Shown here one piece after another: positions 38,733 to 46,322 of a stretch of DNA of 64,000 nt (position 1 is its first letter; every line of letters begins with the position of its first letter). The position numbers were made by a program, and so were the translations under genes. Below the pieces are notes generated by a model that saw only the letters and a list, made by a program, of their open reading frames with translations, was not told where the DNA came from and made no database searches. The stretch comes from Candidatus Mycobacterium methanotrophicum (GTDB lineage: Bacteria; Actinomycetota; Actinomycetes; Mycobacteriales; Mycobacteriaceae). The stretch spans positions 3,286,001 through 3,350,000 of the forward strand of contig NZ_CP097320.1 in NCBI RefSeq assembly GCF_023515995.1. Direction: 5' to 3'.

Positions 38733-40171
38733 CGTAATGCCTCATGTAAATATGCCCGCGAAACCTGATCCATGCCTCACGTAGGAATGCCCGCGAAATC
38801 AGGGTCAGCTGGCCGTCTTGTTCGTGGTGCGGATGCCGGATCTGACGTCGGGCGGGGCGGCGGGTATAGAGGCGAGGTAGAGCTGCTCGGTCTTGTCCTT
38901 GGCGGGTCTGAGCAGGGCAGCCTGCAGGTCGGCGATCTGGCGGGCGATCGCGGCCGGGTTGAGGCTGTGTCGGTAGGTGAGCAGCTCCGATTTCTGCGCC
39001 GCTGAGAGGACCCCGGCGGCCAGCAACCGGTCCAGCGGGGTCATGGGCTTGTCGTAGAGCCGGCGGCGTTGACCGTCGCGGCTGCAGCCGTAGCCGATGG
39101 GTTTGATGGTGGGGGTCAGGTAGTTGAGCCGGTCGTTGACCAGGTGCCAGAGCCGGTTGAGCACCGCGCGTTCCTCGTCGGTGTCGTAGCGGTAGTAGAA
39201 TCCGTATCGGCGCACCAGGTGGTTGTTCTTGGACTCGATCGTGGCCTGATCGTTCTTCTTGTAGGGCCGTGAGCGGGTGAAGAAGATCTCCATCTGCGCC
39301 GCCCACTTGATGACAGCCTTGTTCAGGAACTCGGTCCCGTTGTCGACGTCCAAACCGGTTACCTCATAAGGTATTTCATGCACTCCTGCTTTCAGTGCGC
39401 CCAGGATGTGGGTGTTGGCGTTGTTGCGCACGGTGCGGGTGAACACCCAGCCGGTATGGACATCGGTGAGGTTGAGGGTGCGGGCGAACTCGCCTTTGAG
39501 TGTTGGGCCGCAATGCGCGACCGTATCACCCTCGAAGAAACCGGGTTCGTCTTCTACCTCATCGCCAGCCCTGCGAACCTTGATCGAATTCCGCAGCAGC
39601 GGTGAGGGTGTCGTCGTCGAAACACCACTGATCTGGTCCCTGGCCTTCGCCGGCGCCAGATAGCGGTCAATCGTCGCCGCGCTCATCTCCAGCAGCTCGG
39701 CACGCACGTCCGGGCTGTAGCGGTCACGACCGAAGGCCAGCTCATCGTGGCGTTGCAGGCCGTCGAGCTGCAAGCGCATCGAAGCAGCCAAATACTTCCC
39801 GCACTGCCCACCCGAGGCGGCCCAAACCCTTTGCAGCACCTTGAGCGCGTCGTAGGAAAACTTCACAGCCCTGGGCTTGCGGGGCCGCTTCGCCACATTG
39901 CGCCCCGGCCCCGGTGGCCGCTTTGCCGCTGCCGTGAGCCTGCGGCGGGCGTTGTCGCGCGACCAGCCCGTCACCTCAACGATCTGGTCCAGAATCTGCC
40001 CCCTGTTCTTCTTCGAGGCCTTCACATACGCCTTGGCGTACCTGGTGGTGATCTCGGCACGAGACGTCATCGACAACCCACATTCCATGCCTAACGACGG
40101 TCACCGTTTCGCGGGCATTCTTATGTGAGGCACCGAGGGTGTTTCGCGGGCACTTTTCGTGAGTCAAGTCG
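38733..40171 (-). mobile_element. IS481-like insertion sequence, copy 2
   Basis: 1439 bp, same ends as copy 1. Exact 5-bp target duplication AGCAC (38728-38732 and 40172-40176). It sits in the 3' end of IS3 orfB, whose frame can be rejoined by removing the element and one copy of AGCAC. Confidence 0.95.
38805..40088 (-). CDS. Integrase-core transposase of IS481-like copy 2
   Basis: 427 residues, intact. Same protein as in copy 1 except one Leu to Pro change near the C-terminus (SIPAAPPDVRSG), caused by a single base difference near 38854. Catalytic acidic residues are present. Confidence 0.92.
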   Translation of the reverse strand: MECGLSMTSRAEITTRYAKAYVKASKKNRGQILDQIVEVTGWSRDNARRRLTAAAKRPPGPGRNVAKRPRKPRAVKFSYDALKVLQRVWAASGGQCGKYLAASMRLQLDGLQRHDELAFGRDRYSPDVRAELLEMSAATIDRYLAPAKARDQISGVSTTTPSPLLRNSIKVRRAGDEVEDEPGFFEGDTVAHCGPTLKGEFARTLNLTDVHTGWVFTRTVRNNANTHILGALKAGVHEIPYEVTGLDVDNGTEFLNKAVIKWAAQMEIFFTRSRPYKKNDQATIESKNNHLVRRYGFYYRYDTDEERAVLNRLWHLVNDRLNYLTPTIKPIGYGCSRDGQRRRLYDKPMTPLDRLLAAGVLSAAQKSELLTYRHSLNPAAIARQIADLQAALLRPAKDKTEQLYLASIPAAPPDVRSGIRTTNKTAS

Positions 40172-40238
40172 AGCACTGGACTACTGCACGCCGAATGAGG
40201 TAGAATCCGAATGGTTCAATAACCACAGGGCCGCCTAA
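40172..40238 (+). pseudogene. IS3 orfB, last 20 codons
   Basis: Continues orfB after IS481-like copy 2 and ends at a TAA. Followed by the AT-rich right end of the IS3 element with ACTGTCCGAAAA as part of the terminal repeat. Confidence 0.8.
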
Positions 40239-40438
40239 AACGATAAATAAACAACTGTCCGAAAACGGCCGGGCAGGTCAGTATCGACGGTTGTTGAGGA
40301 TGCGGCCGGACGGCTCCGAGTGAGTGTGAACGGAGGGCGGAAGTTTCGCTTTTCTCGCCCAAGATTCACGGTCGAAGCCCAGGATTCACACTCGATGCAC
40401 GGGACGCCTCACCGGGCCGTCAGCCGATTTGCGGCAGC

Positions 40439-41191
40439 TCAGATGGCGCCGATGCCCTGCGCCACCAGCGCGAGCCCGACCAATCCCAACATCGCGACCA
40501 GGATCTGCCGGCGGTAGGACCGTGCCCAGTCATGTAGCCGTCGCAAAAGCGCCTGGGTCTTGGCTGGTGCGATCAAGTTGCCGAGCAGAACGATTTCGAC
40601 AACCGCAAGCGTCTCGACAATGAAGACGATGGCGGCGCCGGCCTGCACGCCAAGGGGGGCTCCCGAGGTCAGGACGGTGGTGAGGCCGAAGACAACCATG
40701 GCGGGATTAGGCCCGGCCCAGAACCCCATCGCCAACGCGACCCACGAGGACTCGCTTTCCCAAGCGGTGTTGGCCCGGCCGACCAGACGACGGATTACAC
40801 AGAGATTCGGCGCATCGGAGTCCAGCACCAAGGTCGACGTGCTGGCGCCGCGTGTCGCCAGGCGCGCTCGCTGACGCCCGAAAAAGCCGACCGTCAAGAA
40901 AGCCGCGACGGATAAAACGACCACACCCGCGACGATTTCGAGGTAGCGGACGCCTGCACTGGCGGCCGTGGCCGGGTTCGCCAAGTCGTGCACGAACGAA
41001 GAAAGACTCGGCGTGAAATGCAACACCAGAATCGGGATCAGCAATAAGAAAAAGCCGACTAGCGCGCAACCGACCCAGTAGACAAGCAAGTCCCGTGCCG
41101 GCCGTGGTCGGGAAACCAGCAGAAGGTTGAGTCCGAGACGCACCGGGTCGAGCGCGATGGGAATCGCCAGCGCCAACAGCGAGCTCCACAT
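40439..41191 (-). CDS. GAP family (LysE-like) membrane protein
   Basis: 250 residues with about six hydrophobic membrane segments (SSLLALAIPIALDPVRLGLN, DLLVYWVGCALVGFFLLLIP, EIVAGVVVLSVAAFLTVGFF, ALAMGFWAGPNPAMVVFGLT, GVQAGAAIVFIVETLAVVEI, QILVAMLGLVGLALVAQGIG). This layout with ALDPVRLG near the start is that of mycobacterial GAP/Sap-like proteins, implicated in moving glycopeptidolipids and other lipids across the membrane. Substrate here unknown. Intact, alone between pseudogenes, inside the interval bounded by the inverted IS5 copies A and B. Confidence 0.85.
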   Translation of the reverse strand: MWSSLLALAIPIALDPVRLGLNLLLVSRPRPARDLLVYWVGCALVGFFLLLIPILVLHFTPSLSSFVHDLANPATAASAGVRYLEIVAGVVVLSVAAFLTVGFFGRQRARLATRGASTSTLVLDSDAPNLCVIRRLVGRANTAWESESSWVALAMGFWAGPNPAMVVFGLTTVLTSGAPLGVQAGAAIVFIVETLAVVEIVLLGNLIAPAKTQALLRRLHDWARSYRRQILVAMLGLVGLALVAQGIGAI

Positions 41192-41326
41192 GGCCGCAAA
41201 CCTACCGCCCCGCTTGTGTTGGTCGGTATCGAAGCTGGCTGCGCCAGAATTAGATCCGCAATGCCGCGTTGATTACGTTGAGTAAGCCTAAGCGTTGAGT
41301 GCTCTACCACCCCGAGGAGCCATGAT

Positions 41327-42171
41327 ATGACGATCGACGACGCGGCGGTCGCCGGCGCACTGCTGGCGGACCGGGTTGCGGTGGTGACCGGCGGCGGCGG
41401 TATCGGCGCGGCGACGGCGCGGCTATTCGCACAGCACGGCGCCGACGTGGTCATTGCCGATATCGACTCCGAACGCGCTCAGCAGATCGCCGACGAGATC
41501 GTCGACGGGGGCGGGTCAGCTCTCGCTCTCGTCGCCGATGTCCGCGACGTCGACCAGGTCGGCGGCTTGGCGCATGCAGTAGTCGAGCGCTTCGGCCGGG
41601 TCGACGTTCTGGTGAACAACGTGGGCCACTGGCTTCGCCACCCGGGCAACTTCGTCGGCACCGACTCCCAGGTGTGGGAGGAGCTGTACCAACCTGCACC
41701 ACGTTTTCCTCGTGCCGCATGCCTTCCTGCCGACCATGCTGGACCAAGGCGGCCGGCGCGATTGTGAACGTCTCGTCGGTCGAAGGGCTGCGCGGCTGCC
41801 CGGATGACCCGGTCTATGCGGCTTTCAAAGCCGCCGTCATCCACTTCACCTGCAGCCTTGCGGTGCAGGGTCGGCCGCGACGGGTGCGCGTCGACGCAAT
41901 CGGGCCCGACGTCACCGAATCACTGCAGGTGCCGCATTCGCAGTGGCTCTCCGACGAAGAACAGCTGCAGTGGCCGCAATGGGTTCCGGTCGGGCGGATA
42001 GGGCTGCCCGATGACCAGGCCCGGGCAATCCTGTTTCTGGCCTCCGGCGTGTCGGGGTTCGTCACCGGCCACACGATCCCGACCGACGGTGGCACCGCGG
42101 CAGCAGGTGGGTGGCTTCGATCCTCACGCCGGCCCCACCGAGAATGGACTAACCGCCCCGTCGCGCCCTGA
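41327..42171 (+). pseudogene. SDR family oxidoreductase, frameshifted
   Basis: Starts MTIDDAAVAGALLADRVAVV with TGGGGIGAATARLFAQHG and VDVLVNNVGHWLRHPG, so the cofactor site is intact. After EELYQ the frame is lost; the homologous NLHHVFLVPHAFLPTMLDQG lies in a second frame and GAIVNVSSVEGLRGCPDDPV with the active-site VYAAFKAAV in a third. It then runs to the normal C-terminal FLASGVSGFVTGHTIPTDGG. Two small indels inactivate it. Confidence 0.87.
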
Positions 42172-42175
42172 CCGA

Positions 42176-42812
42176 TCAGCTCGGCTCGCGCAGCGGCAAG
42201 CCGGCAGCGCGATAAATCGCATCGATAACGGTCATGTTCTCGATCGCGTCTTCGGGCGTGGTCTTGACCCGTTCACCGCGCAGTACTGCCGCGGCGAAGG
42301 CGTCGAGCTGATACGCGTAGGAGGCGCGGCGCGGAAAATGCTCGACGCGTTTACCGGCAGCTGATCGAACTGAGAGTCGATGGTAGACCTTCGGCATGAC
42401 CGGGTTGACTGCGCGAAGCTCGCCGCGGTCGCCCACCACGTGAGCCGCTGAACTCCAGCAGATGCGACGACTACATGGAGCAACGGATCCGGCCCGTGTG
42501 CCCCTCGGGGAATCGCGCACCTCGGCCGCCATGGCCCGGTCGACCTGCGGATCGCGCATTTTTGCTCGCACTGAAATGACTTCCGGCGTGAGCCTCCGAA
42601 TGTGCGGACCATGTGGACCGCAGCGTCGAGCTCAGGGGCGGCGAGTAGAGCGTCATGACTGTCGTGCATCCGGGCGATGTCGTGTTTGGCCGCAAAGGCT
42701 GGCGCACGGGAAACGTCACGCGCCGCGACGGCGGTCACCGCGACGTCGGGGTTTGCCTTGGCCGGTTTGACGAGTGCAAGCGGCGCGATGCGAGCTGCAC
42801 CGGAGGAACGTT
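42176..42812 (-). pseudogene. Gfo/Idh/MocA oxidoreductase remnant cut by IS5 copy B
   Basis: Read from 42812: GAARIAPLALVKPAKANPDV, VAVTAVAARDVSRAPAFAAK, ALLAAPELDAAVHM, then frame changes into AEVRDSPRGT, HVVGDRGELRAVNPVMPKVY and finally FPRRASYAYQLDAFAAAVLR with the C-terminal ENMTVIDAIYRAAGLPLREP. The EKP catalytic segment and much of the middle are deleted. The first few codons are missing because IS5 copy B begins at 42816. Confidence 0.85.
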
Positions 42813-42884
42813 AAGTGAGGTTTTCTCACTTGGGGCTCGTGAGTCTGGTGTGACTGGAGTTTTCGGCGTGTCGTAGTGGCTGGG

Positions 42885-42950
42885 CGTGGGGTCCTTGCTC
42901 AAGGATTCGGTTTCGACGAGGAAACCCGCTCCGCTGCAAAGGACCCCACG
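42885..42950 (+). promoter_or_regulatory. RBS-sequestering hairpin of IS5 copy B
   Basis: CGTGGGGTCCTT (42885-42896) is the exact inverse of AAGGACCCCACG (42939-42950), which holds the AAGGA ribosome site and abuts the GTG start at 42950. Transcripts entering from outside the element would fold this stem and hide the start. Confidence 0.7.
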
Positions 42951-43750
42951 TGTTCACCTACTCTGCCATCTGCGACGTGCCGGAGGAAACCCTGCTGCAT
43001 GTGACCGCGCTGCTGCACGTTCACCGGCGCGAGATCAGAACGCGGGCCGGGCGGCGGTCGGGTACGGTGCGCACGCAGGCCAAGCTGGTGCTGCGGTGGT
43101 TCCGCGACGACGCCCCGATCCGGTTGTTGGCGATGGAGGCTGGGCTGCCGATCTCCACCAGCTACCGCTATCTGCACGAGGCGATCGACGTGATCGCCGA
43201 ACAAGCTCCTGACCTGCACGAAGTGCTCGACCGGGCCAAGGCCGAACAGTGGTCGCACGTGACGCTGGACGGGACGCTGATCGCCATCGACCGGGTGGAC
43301 GAGCGCAACGAGGCCGGCCATCACCGGTGGTATTCGGGCAAGCACAAAACCCAGGGCGGCAATGTGCAGATACTGGCCGACCCGGGCGGGTTCCCGGTGT
43401 GGTCGAGCGAGGTCGAGCCGGGCAGCGTGCACGACATCACCGCCGCCCGCGCGCACTGCCTGGGCGCGCTGTACAAGTCCGCGGCCGACGGGGTGCCGAC
43501 GCTGGCCGACAAGGGCTACGAAGGAGCGGGGATCGGGGTGCACACTCCGGTCAAGGGCCGCGGCCTGGCCGTGGAGAATCAGAGCTACAACATGCTGCTC
43601 ACCGCGGCGCGTGCCATCGGTGAACGCGCCAACGCCGAACTCAAACAGCGTTGGCGCTGCCTCCGTCGAATCCGCCTGTGTCCAACCAGGATTGGCGCAG
43701 TTGTTGCCGCCGCGATCGTACTATCGACTCTCCAACGCGGAAATTACTGA
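42950..43750 (+). CDS. IS5-family (DDE_Tnp_4) transposase, copy B
   Basis: 266 residues, same protein as copy A and apparently functional. DDE residues in VTLDGTLIAID, LADKGYEGAG and GERANAELK. Confidence 0.92.
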   Translation: MFTYSAICDVPEETLLHVTALLHVHRREIRTRAGRRSGTVRTQAKLVLRWFRDDAPIRLLAMEAGLPISTSYRYLHEAIDVIAEQAPDLHEVLDRAKAEQWSHVTLDGTLIAIDRVDERNEAGHHRWYSGKHKTQGGNVQILADPGGFPVWSSEVEPGSVHDITAARAHCLGALYKSAADGVPTLADKGYEGAGIGVHTPVKGRGLAVENQSYNMLLTAARAIGERANAELKQRWRCLRRIRLCPTRIGAVVAAAIVLSTLQRGNY

Positions 43751-43760
43751 GAAAACGTCA

Positions 43761-44023
43761 GTCTGCCGACGGCAAATACATCGAACTGAACAAAGGCTGT
43801 CTTTTGCGTGCCCGGGGCTCCGCTTGCTTATTTCTCAGCAACCTCATCCACATTCTTAATGTCGCACGCAGGGTGGACGCCTACCGTCAGCCCATTGCGG
43901 TGCCATGAGATACGAGCCCGAGTCGGGCGAGAAATGTCGTCTGCTTCGGCAGACCTACGCCTGCGAGGCTAAGTCAATTTCCCGAGCTTGCTCGAGGGCG
44001 TAGGTGGCATGTCAAAGTCATGT
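43761..44023. other. Intergenic, no gene recognised
   Basis: About 260 bp between IS5 copy B and the structured RNA candidate. It contains a 16-base match (CAAATACATCGAACTG) to IS3 orfB at 38683-38698, which may be chance or a scrap of an IS3 element. Confidence 0.35.
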
Positions 44024-44051
44024 AAAAAAGGCCCGCGATATCTCGCGGACC
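44024..44051 (-). terminator. Rho-independent terminator of the RNA candidate
   Basis: Stem CCGCGA / TCGCGG with a TATC loop (44033-44048), extended by two G-C pairs after a mismatch, followed on the minus strand by TTTTTT (44029-44024). This is a classical intrinsic terminator, rare in mycobacteria, and sets the 3' end. Confidence 0.75.
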
Positions 44052-44350
44052 GGCCACTGGACGGCATACATTTTTGGATCTACTGACGTTTCCGTGGGTG
44101 GCTTTCGAGGCCCGGACAGGCTTGTTCTCTGGGCCGCGCCAGTGGCCAGGGCAGGTCTGTGACCTGCCCTTTCGCCTGCCGGGAGGGCGCATAGAGGCTC
44201 GCGGGTCAAGGGTGGCCAAAGGCCATCGCGAAGCGACGCGCAGCGCCCTTGACGCGTGAGGGGTGCGTCCGTAGCAGGCGCGGCCCAGATCCGCGTTCAC
44301 CCAACCGAACCCGTGACCAGCGCTCCGTCGGGCACCCACGGAAACAGCAG
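44024..44350 (-). ncRNA. Structured ~320-nt RNA candidate (6S/Ms1-like shape)
   Basis: No plausible protein in any frame, but exceptional nested pairing. A 13-bp outer stem joins 44333-44345 (CACCCACGGAAAC on the plus strand) to 44088-44100. A 13-bp inner stem joins 44277-44289 to 44128-44140 (TCTGGGCCGCGCC). Within it are a 9-bp hairpin at 44149-44169 (GGGCAGGTC / GACCTGCCC, 3-nt loop) and a stem GTCAAGGG / CCCTTGAC at 44205-44253 enclosing two small hairpins. The minus-strand transcript ends in a terminator hairpin plus six T at 44024-44051. The size and rod-like fold with internal loops recall mycobacterial Ms1/6S-like RNA, but I cannot confirm identity by sequence. Confidence 0.6.
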
Positions 44351-44400
44351 AAGAGCCACATTTTTTAAGTCGAATCGTCGGGTCTTGAGCCCGGCCCGGT

Positions 44401-44580
44401 ATGAGGAAGATGGTCATGCTCACCGTTGAGGCGCGGCTTCGTGAAGAATTGCGCAACTGCTCCGTCGAATTACGTCAACTCGCATACACGCTGCAGAACG
44501 GGATCGGCGAGCACGATCTGCTTCGATTGTCGGAGCGGATGCGCGCCATCGCCGACGAGGTGGTTCGCAGCGGGGTTTAG
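44401..44580 (+). CDS. Small hypothetical protein
   Basis: 59 residues from the first ATG (44401); ATGs at 44410 and 44416 are alternatives. The sequence LTVEARLREELRNCSVELRQ, LAYTLQNGIGEHDLLRLSER is amphipathic and helical, with good mycobacterial codon use, so it looks coding. It starts about 50 bp from the 5' end of the structured RNA candidate on the other strand. No family recognised. Confidence 0.5.
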   Translation: MRKMVMLTVEARLREELRNCSVELRQLAYTLQNGIGEHDLLRLSERMRAIADEVVRSGV

Positions 44581-44770
44581 CCGGTCAGGTAGTTCGGGCA
44601 ATACTCGCCGGCCGCTAGCGTCGCGAACTTGGCGGCGCCGTTGCCCGGTGAATCCCGGGTTGCGCAGCTGCGGATTGTCCACAATCTCAGCGTCCGGTGT
44701 CCCCTTGTCGACTAGCTCGCATAACGGCGATGGCGGCGGCCGGGTCCTGGTAGGTACGACAAGAGTTCAG
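44577..44770 (-). pseudogene. DUF732 family remnant
   Basis: Three minus-strand frames hold consecutive pieces of a DUF732 C-terminus: YQDPAAAIAVM, ELVDKGTPDAEIVDNPQLRN and NGAAKFATLAAGEYCPNYLT followed by a stop. The N-terminus including any signal peptide is missing; the MFS gene ends just beyond. A decayed paralogue of the DUF732 genes elsewhere in the window. Confidence 0.65.
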
Positions 44771-44796
44771 CCGGCGTTAACGACGGCGTCGCCGAC

Positions 44797-46281
44797 CTAG
44801 CCGGGAGTGCGCCCGGACTCTTGCTCGCGCTCGGCATCGGCCACCGTCAGCGGCAACGCCAGTTCTTCTAGCGGCCGCTGCTCGGCGGCGACACCGAACC
44901 ACAGTTCGACGAGGCCGGACGCCGCCATCACCGCGGCACCGATCAGGAACGACCAGACCATCAGGCCACGCTGACCCGAACTGATCAGCTGACCGAACAG
45001 CAACGGCCCGGTGATACCGCCGATCGCGGTGCCGACGGCGTAGAAGAAGGCGATCGCCAGCGCCCTGGTCTCCATCGGAAAGATCTCGCTGACGGTCAAG
45101 TACGCCGCGCTCGCACCGGCTGAGGCTAAGAAAAAAACCAACGCGAGCACAATGATGAACGTCCAGACGCCGCCAGTCCGGGTCACGAAAAGCGCCGCGA
45201 GGACGGCGGCCACGACGGCCGAACCGACATAGGAGAACGTGATCATCGGTTTGCGGCCGATGGTGTCGAACAGGTGCCCGAGTGCCAGGGGGCCGACAAA
45301 ATTGCTGAGCGCCCAGAGGATGTAGAACAGCGGCACCTTCCCGGATGCGACGCCGTAGAACCCGCTCAACAGCGTGCCGAGATTGAAGGTCACGCCGTTG
45401 TAGAGGAAAGCCTGCCCGATGAATAGCGCCAGCCCCAGGACAGCGCGCCGCGGGTAGAGTTTGAAAGCCACCTGGGCGATCTCGCGGAACGAAATCGTCT
45501 CGCGCTGGCGAACTCTGAGCGGCTGCCCTCGCGGCTCAGGCAATGGTTGGCCGGTGTCCTGCTGAATTTCTTCTTCGATCTCGGCGACGACCCGCTCGGC
45601 TTCCTGCTCGCGGCCGTGGATGAACAGCCATCGGGGACTTTCCGGAACGTTGCGCCGGACAAGTAGGACGAAGATGCCGAAGATCGCTCCGATGCCGAAG
45701 GCGAGCCGCCATCCGATGTTGGCCGGGAAGTTCGCCGTGTTCAAAACGAGCAGGGCGCCCGCCGCTCCGGCGGCCGAACCCAGCCAATATGTCCCGTTGA
45801 TGACCAAGTCCACACGCCCGCGAACACGCGCCGGGATCAGCTCGTCAATCGCTGAGTTGATGGCGGCGTATTCGCCCCCGATCCCGGCGCCAGTGAAAAA
45901 GCGGGTGATGAAGAAATACCAAGGCGCGAACGCGAACGCGGTCGCCACGGTGGCGACCAGATAGACCGCGAGGGTGAGCATGAACAGATTGCGTCGCCCG
46001 AAGCGGTCCGTCAGGTGACCGAAGAACAGTGCGCCCAAGCAGGCTCCCGCGATATAGACCGCCGCGGCCACGCCGATCTGTGCGGGGTCGAGTTCAATGC
46101 CGCTCCCCTTCTCGGTGAGTCGGGACGACACGTTGCCGACCATCGTGACCTCGAGTCCGTCGAGGATCCATACCCCGCCGAGACCGATAACGACGCGCCA
46201 GTGGAACCGCGCCCAGGGCAATCGGTCCAACCGTGCCGGCACGAGCGTGGTGATGGTTCCGGTCTGCACGCGTTCGCTCAT
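44797..46281 (-). CDS. Major facilitator superfamily transporter (sugar-porter-like)
   Basis: 494 residues with twelve predicted membrane segments. The loop 2-3 motif GHLTDRFGRRNLF and its repeat in the second half (GHLFDTIGRKPMITF) mark the MFS; PESPRWLFIHGREQEAERV after segment six is typical of the sugar/metabolite porter branch. A cytoplasmic loop of about 60 residues separates the halves. Substrate unknown. The downstream-neighbouring GH172 enzyme is on the same strand upstream (46323-48401), which could suggest uptake of sugars released by it; this is inference. Confidence 0.9.
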   Translation of the reverse strand: MSERVQTGTITTLVPARLDRLPWARFHWRVVIGLGGVWILDGLEVTMVGNVSSRLTEKGSGIELDPAQIGVAAAVYIAGACLGALFFGHLTDRFGRRNLFMLTLAVYLVATVATAFAFAPWYFFITRFFTGAGIGGEYAAINSAIDELIPARVRGRVDLVINGTYWLGSAAGAAGALLVLNTANFPANIGWRLAFGIGAIFGIFVLLVRRNVPESPRWLFIHGREQEAERVVAEIEEEIQQDTGQPLPEPRGQPLRVRQRETISFREIAQVAFKLYPRRAVLGLALFIGQAFLYNGVTFNLGTLLSGFYGVASGKVPLFYILWALSNFVGPLALGHLFDTIGRKPMITFSYVGSAVVAAVLAALFVTRTGGVWTFIIVLALVFFLASAGASAAYLTVSEIFPMETRALAIAFFYAVGTAIGGITGPLLFGQLISSGQRGLMVWSFLIGAAVMAASGLVELWFGVAAEQRPLEELALPLTVADAEREQESGRTPG

Positions 46282-46322
46282 CCTGCTCCGTTCTGTGTTG
46301 GACCGAGCGTTACCCGCTTTGG

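Larger units (their letters stand above)
33571..40280 (+). mobile_element. IS3-family element carrying three nested insertions
   Basis: Left end begins TGACCCGCCCGGCG at 33571 and the right end, read inward from 40280, begins TGACCTGCCCGGCC. The two imperfect inverted repeats match over ~25 bp to a shared TTTCGGACA. The flanks carry a 3-bp duplication GTA (33568-33570 and 40281-40283). Removing the group II intron (2169 bp), the internal block (about 1820 bp) and IS481-like copy 2 with its duplicated 5 bp leaves about 1.28 kb, a normal IS3 size. orfA and orfB can be read through the joins. Confidence 0.88.
42816..43760 (+). mobile_element. IS5-family element, copy B
   Basis: 945 bp, TGAGGTTTTCTCA at the left end and the inverse of TGACGTTTTCTCA at the right. 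Same sequence as copy A apart from at least one base difference, in opposite orientation, so A and B form large inverted repeats around 38447-42815. No target duplication seen (flanks AAG and GTC). Confidence 0.9.

Noticed and set aside
43768..43786. IS3 remnant right of IS5 copy B (16-base match to orfB)
   Set aside because: The match does not extend on either side, so it may be chance; not enough for a feature.
44140..44345. Possible cobalamin riboswitch, because the minus strand contains GCCACTG and ACCTGCC motifs
   Set aside because: The remaining core elements (GTGAAAATCC-like box and spacing) are missing, the motifs fall inside simple stems, and no B12-related gene follows.
44024..44350. 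RNase P RNA or tmRNA
   Set aside because: No GAGGAAAGTCC-type P RNA core and no tRNA-like end or TTC loop are present.
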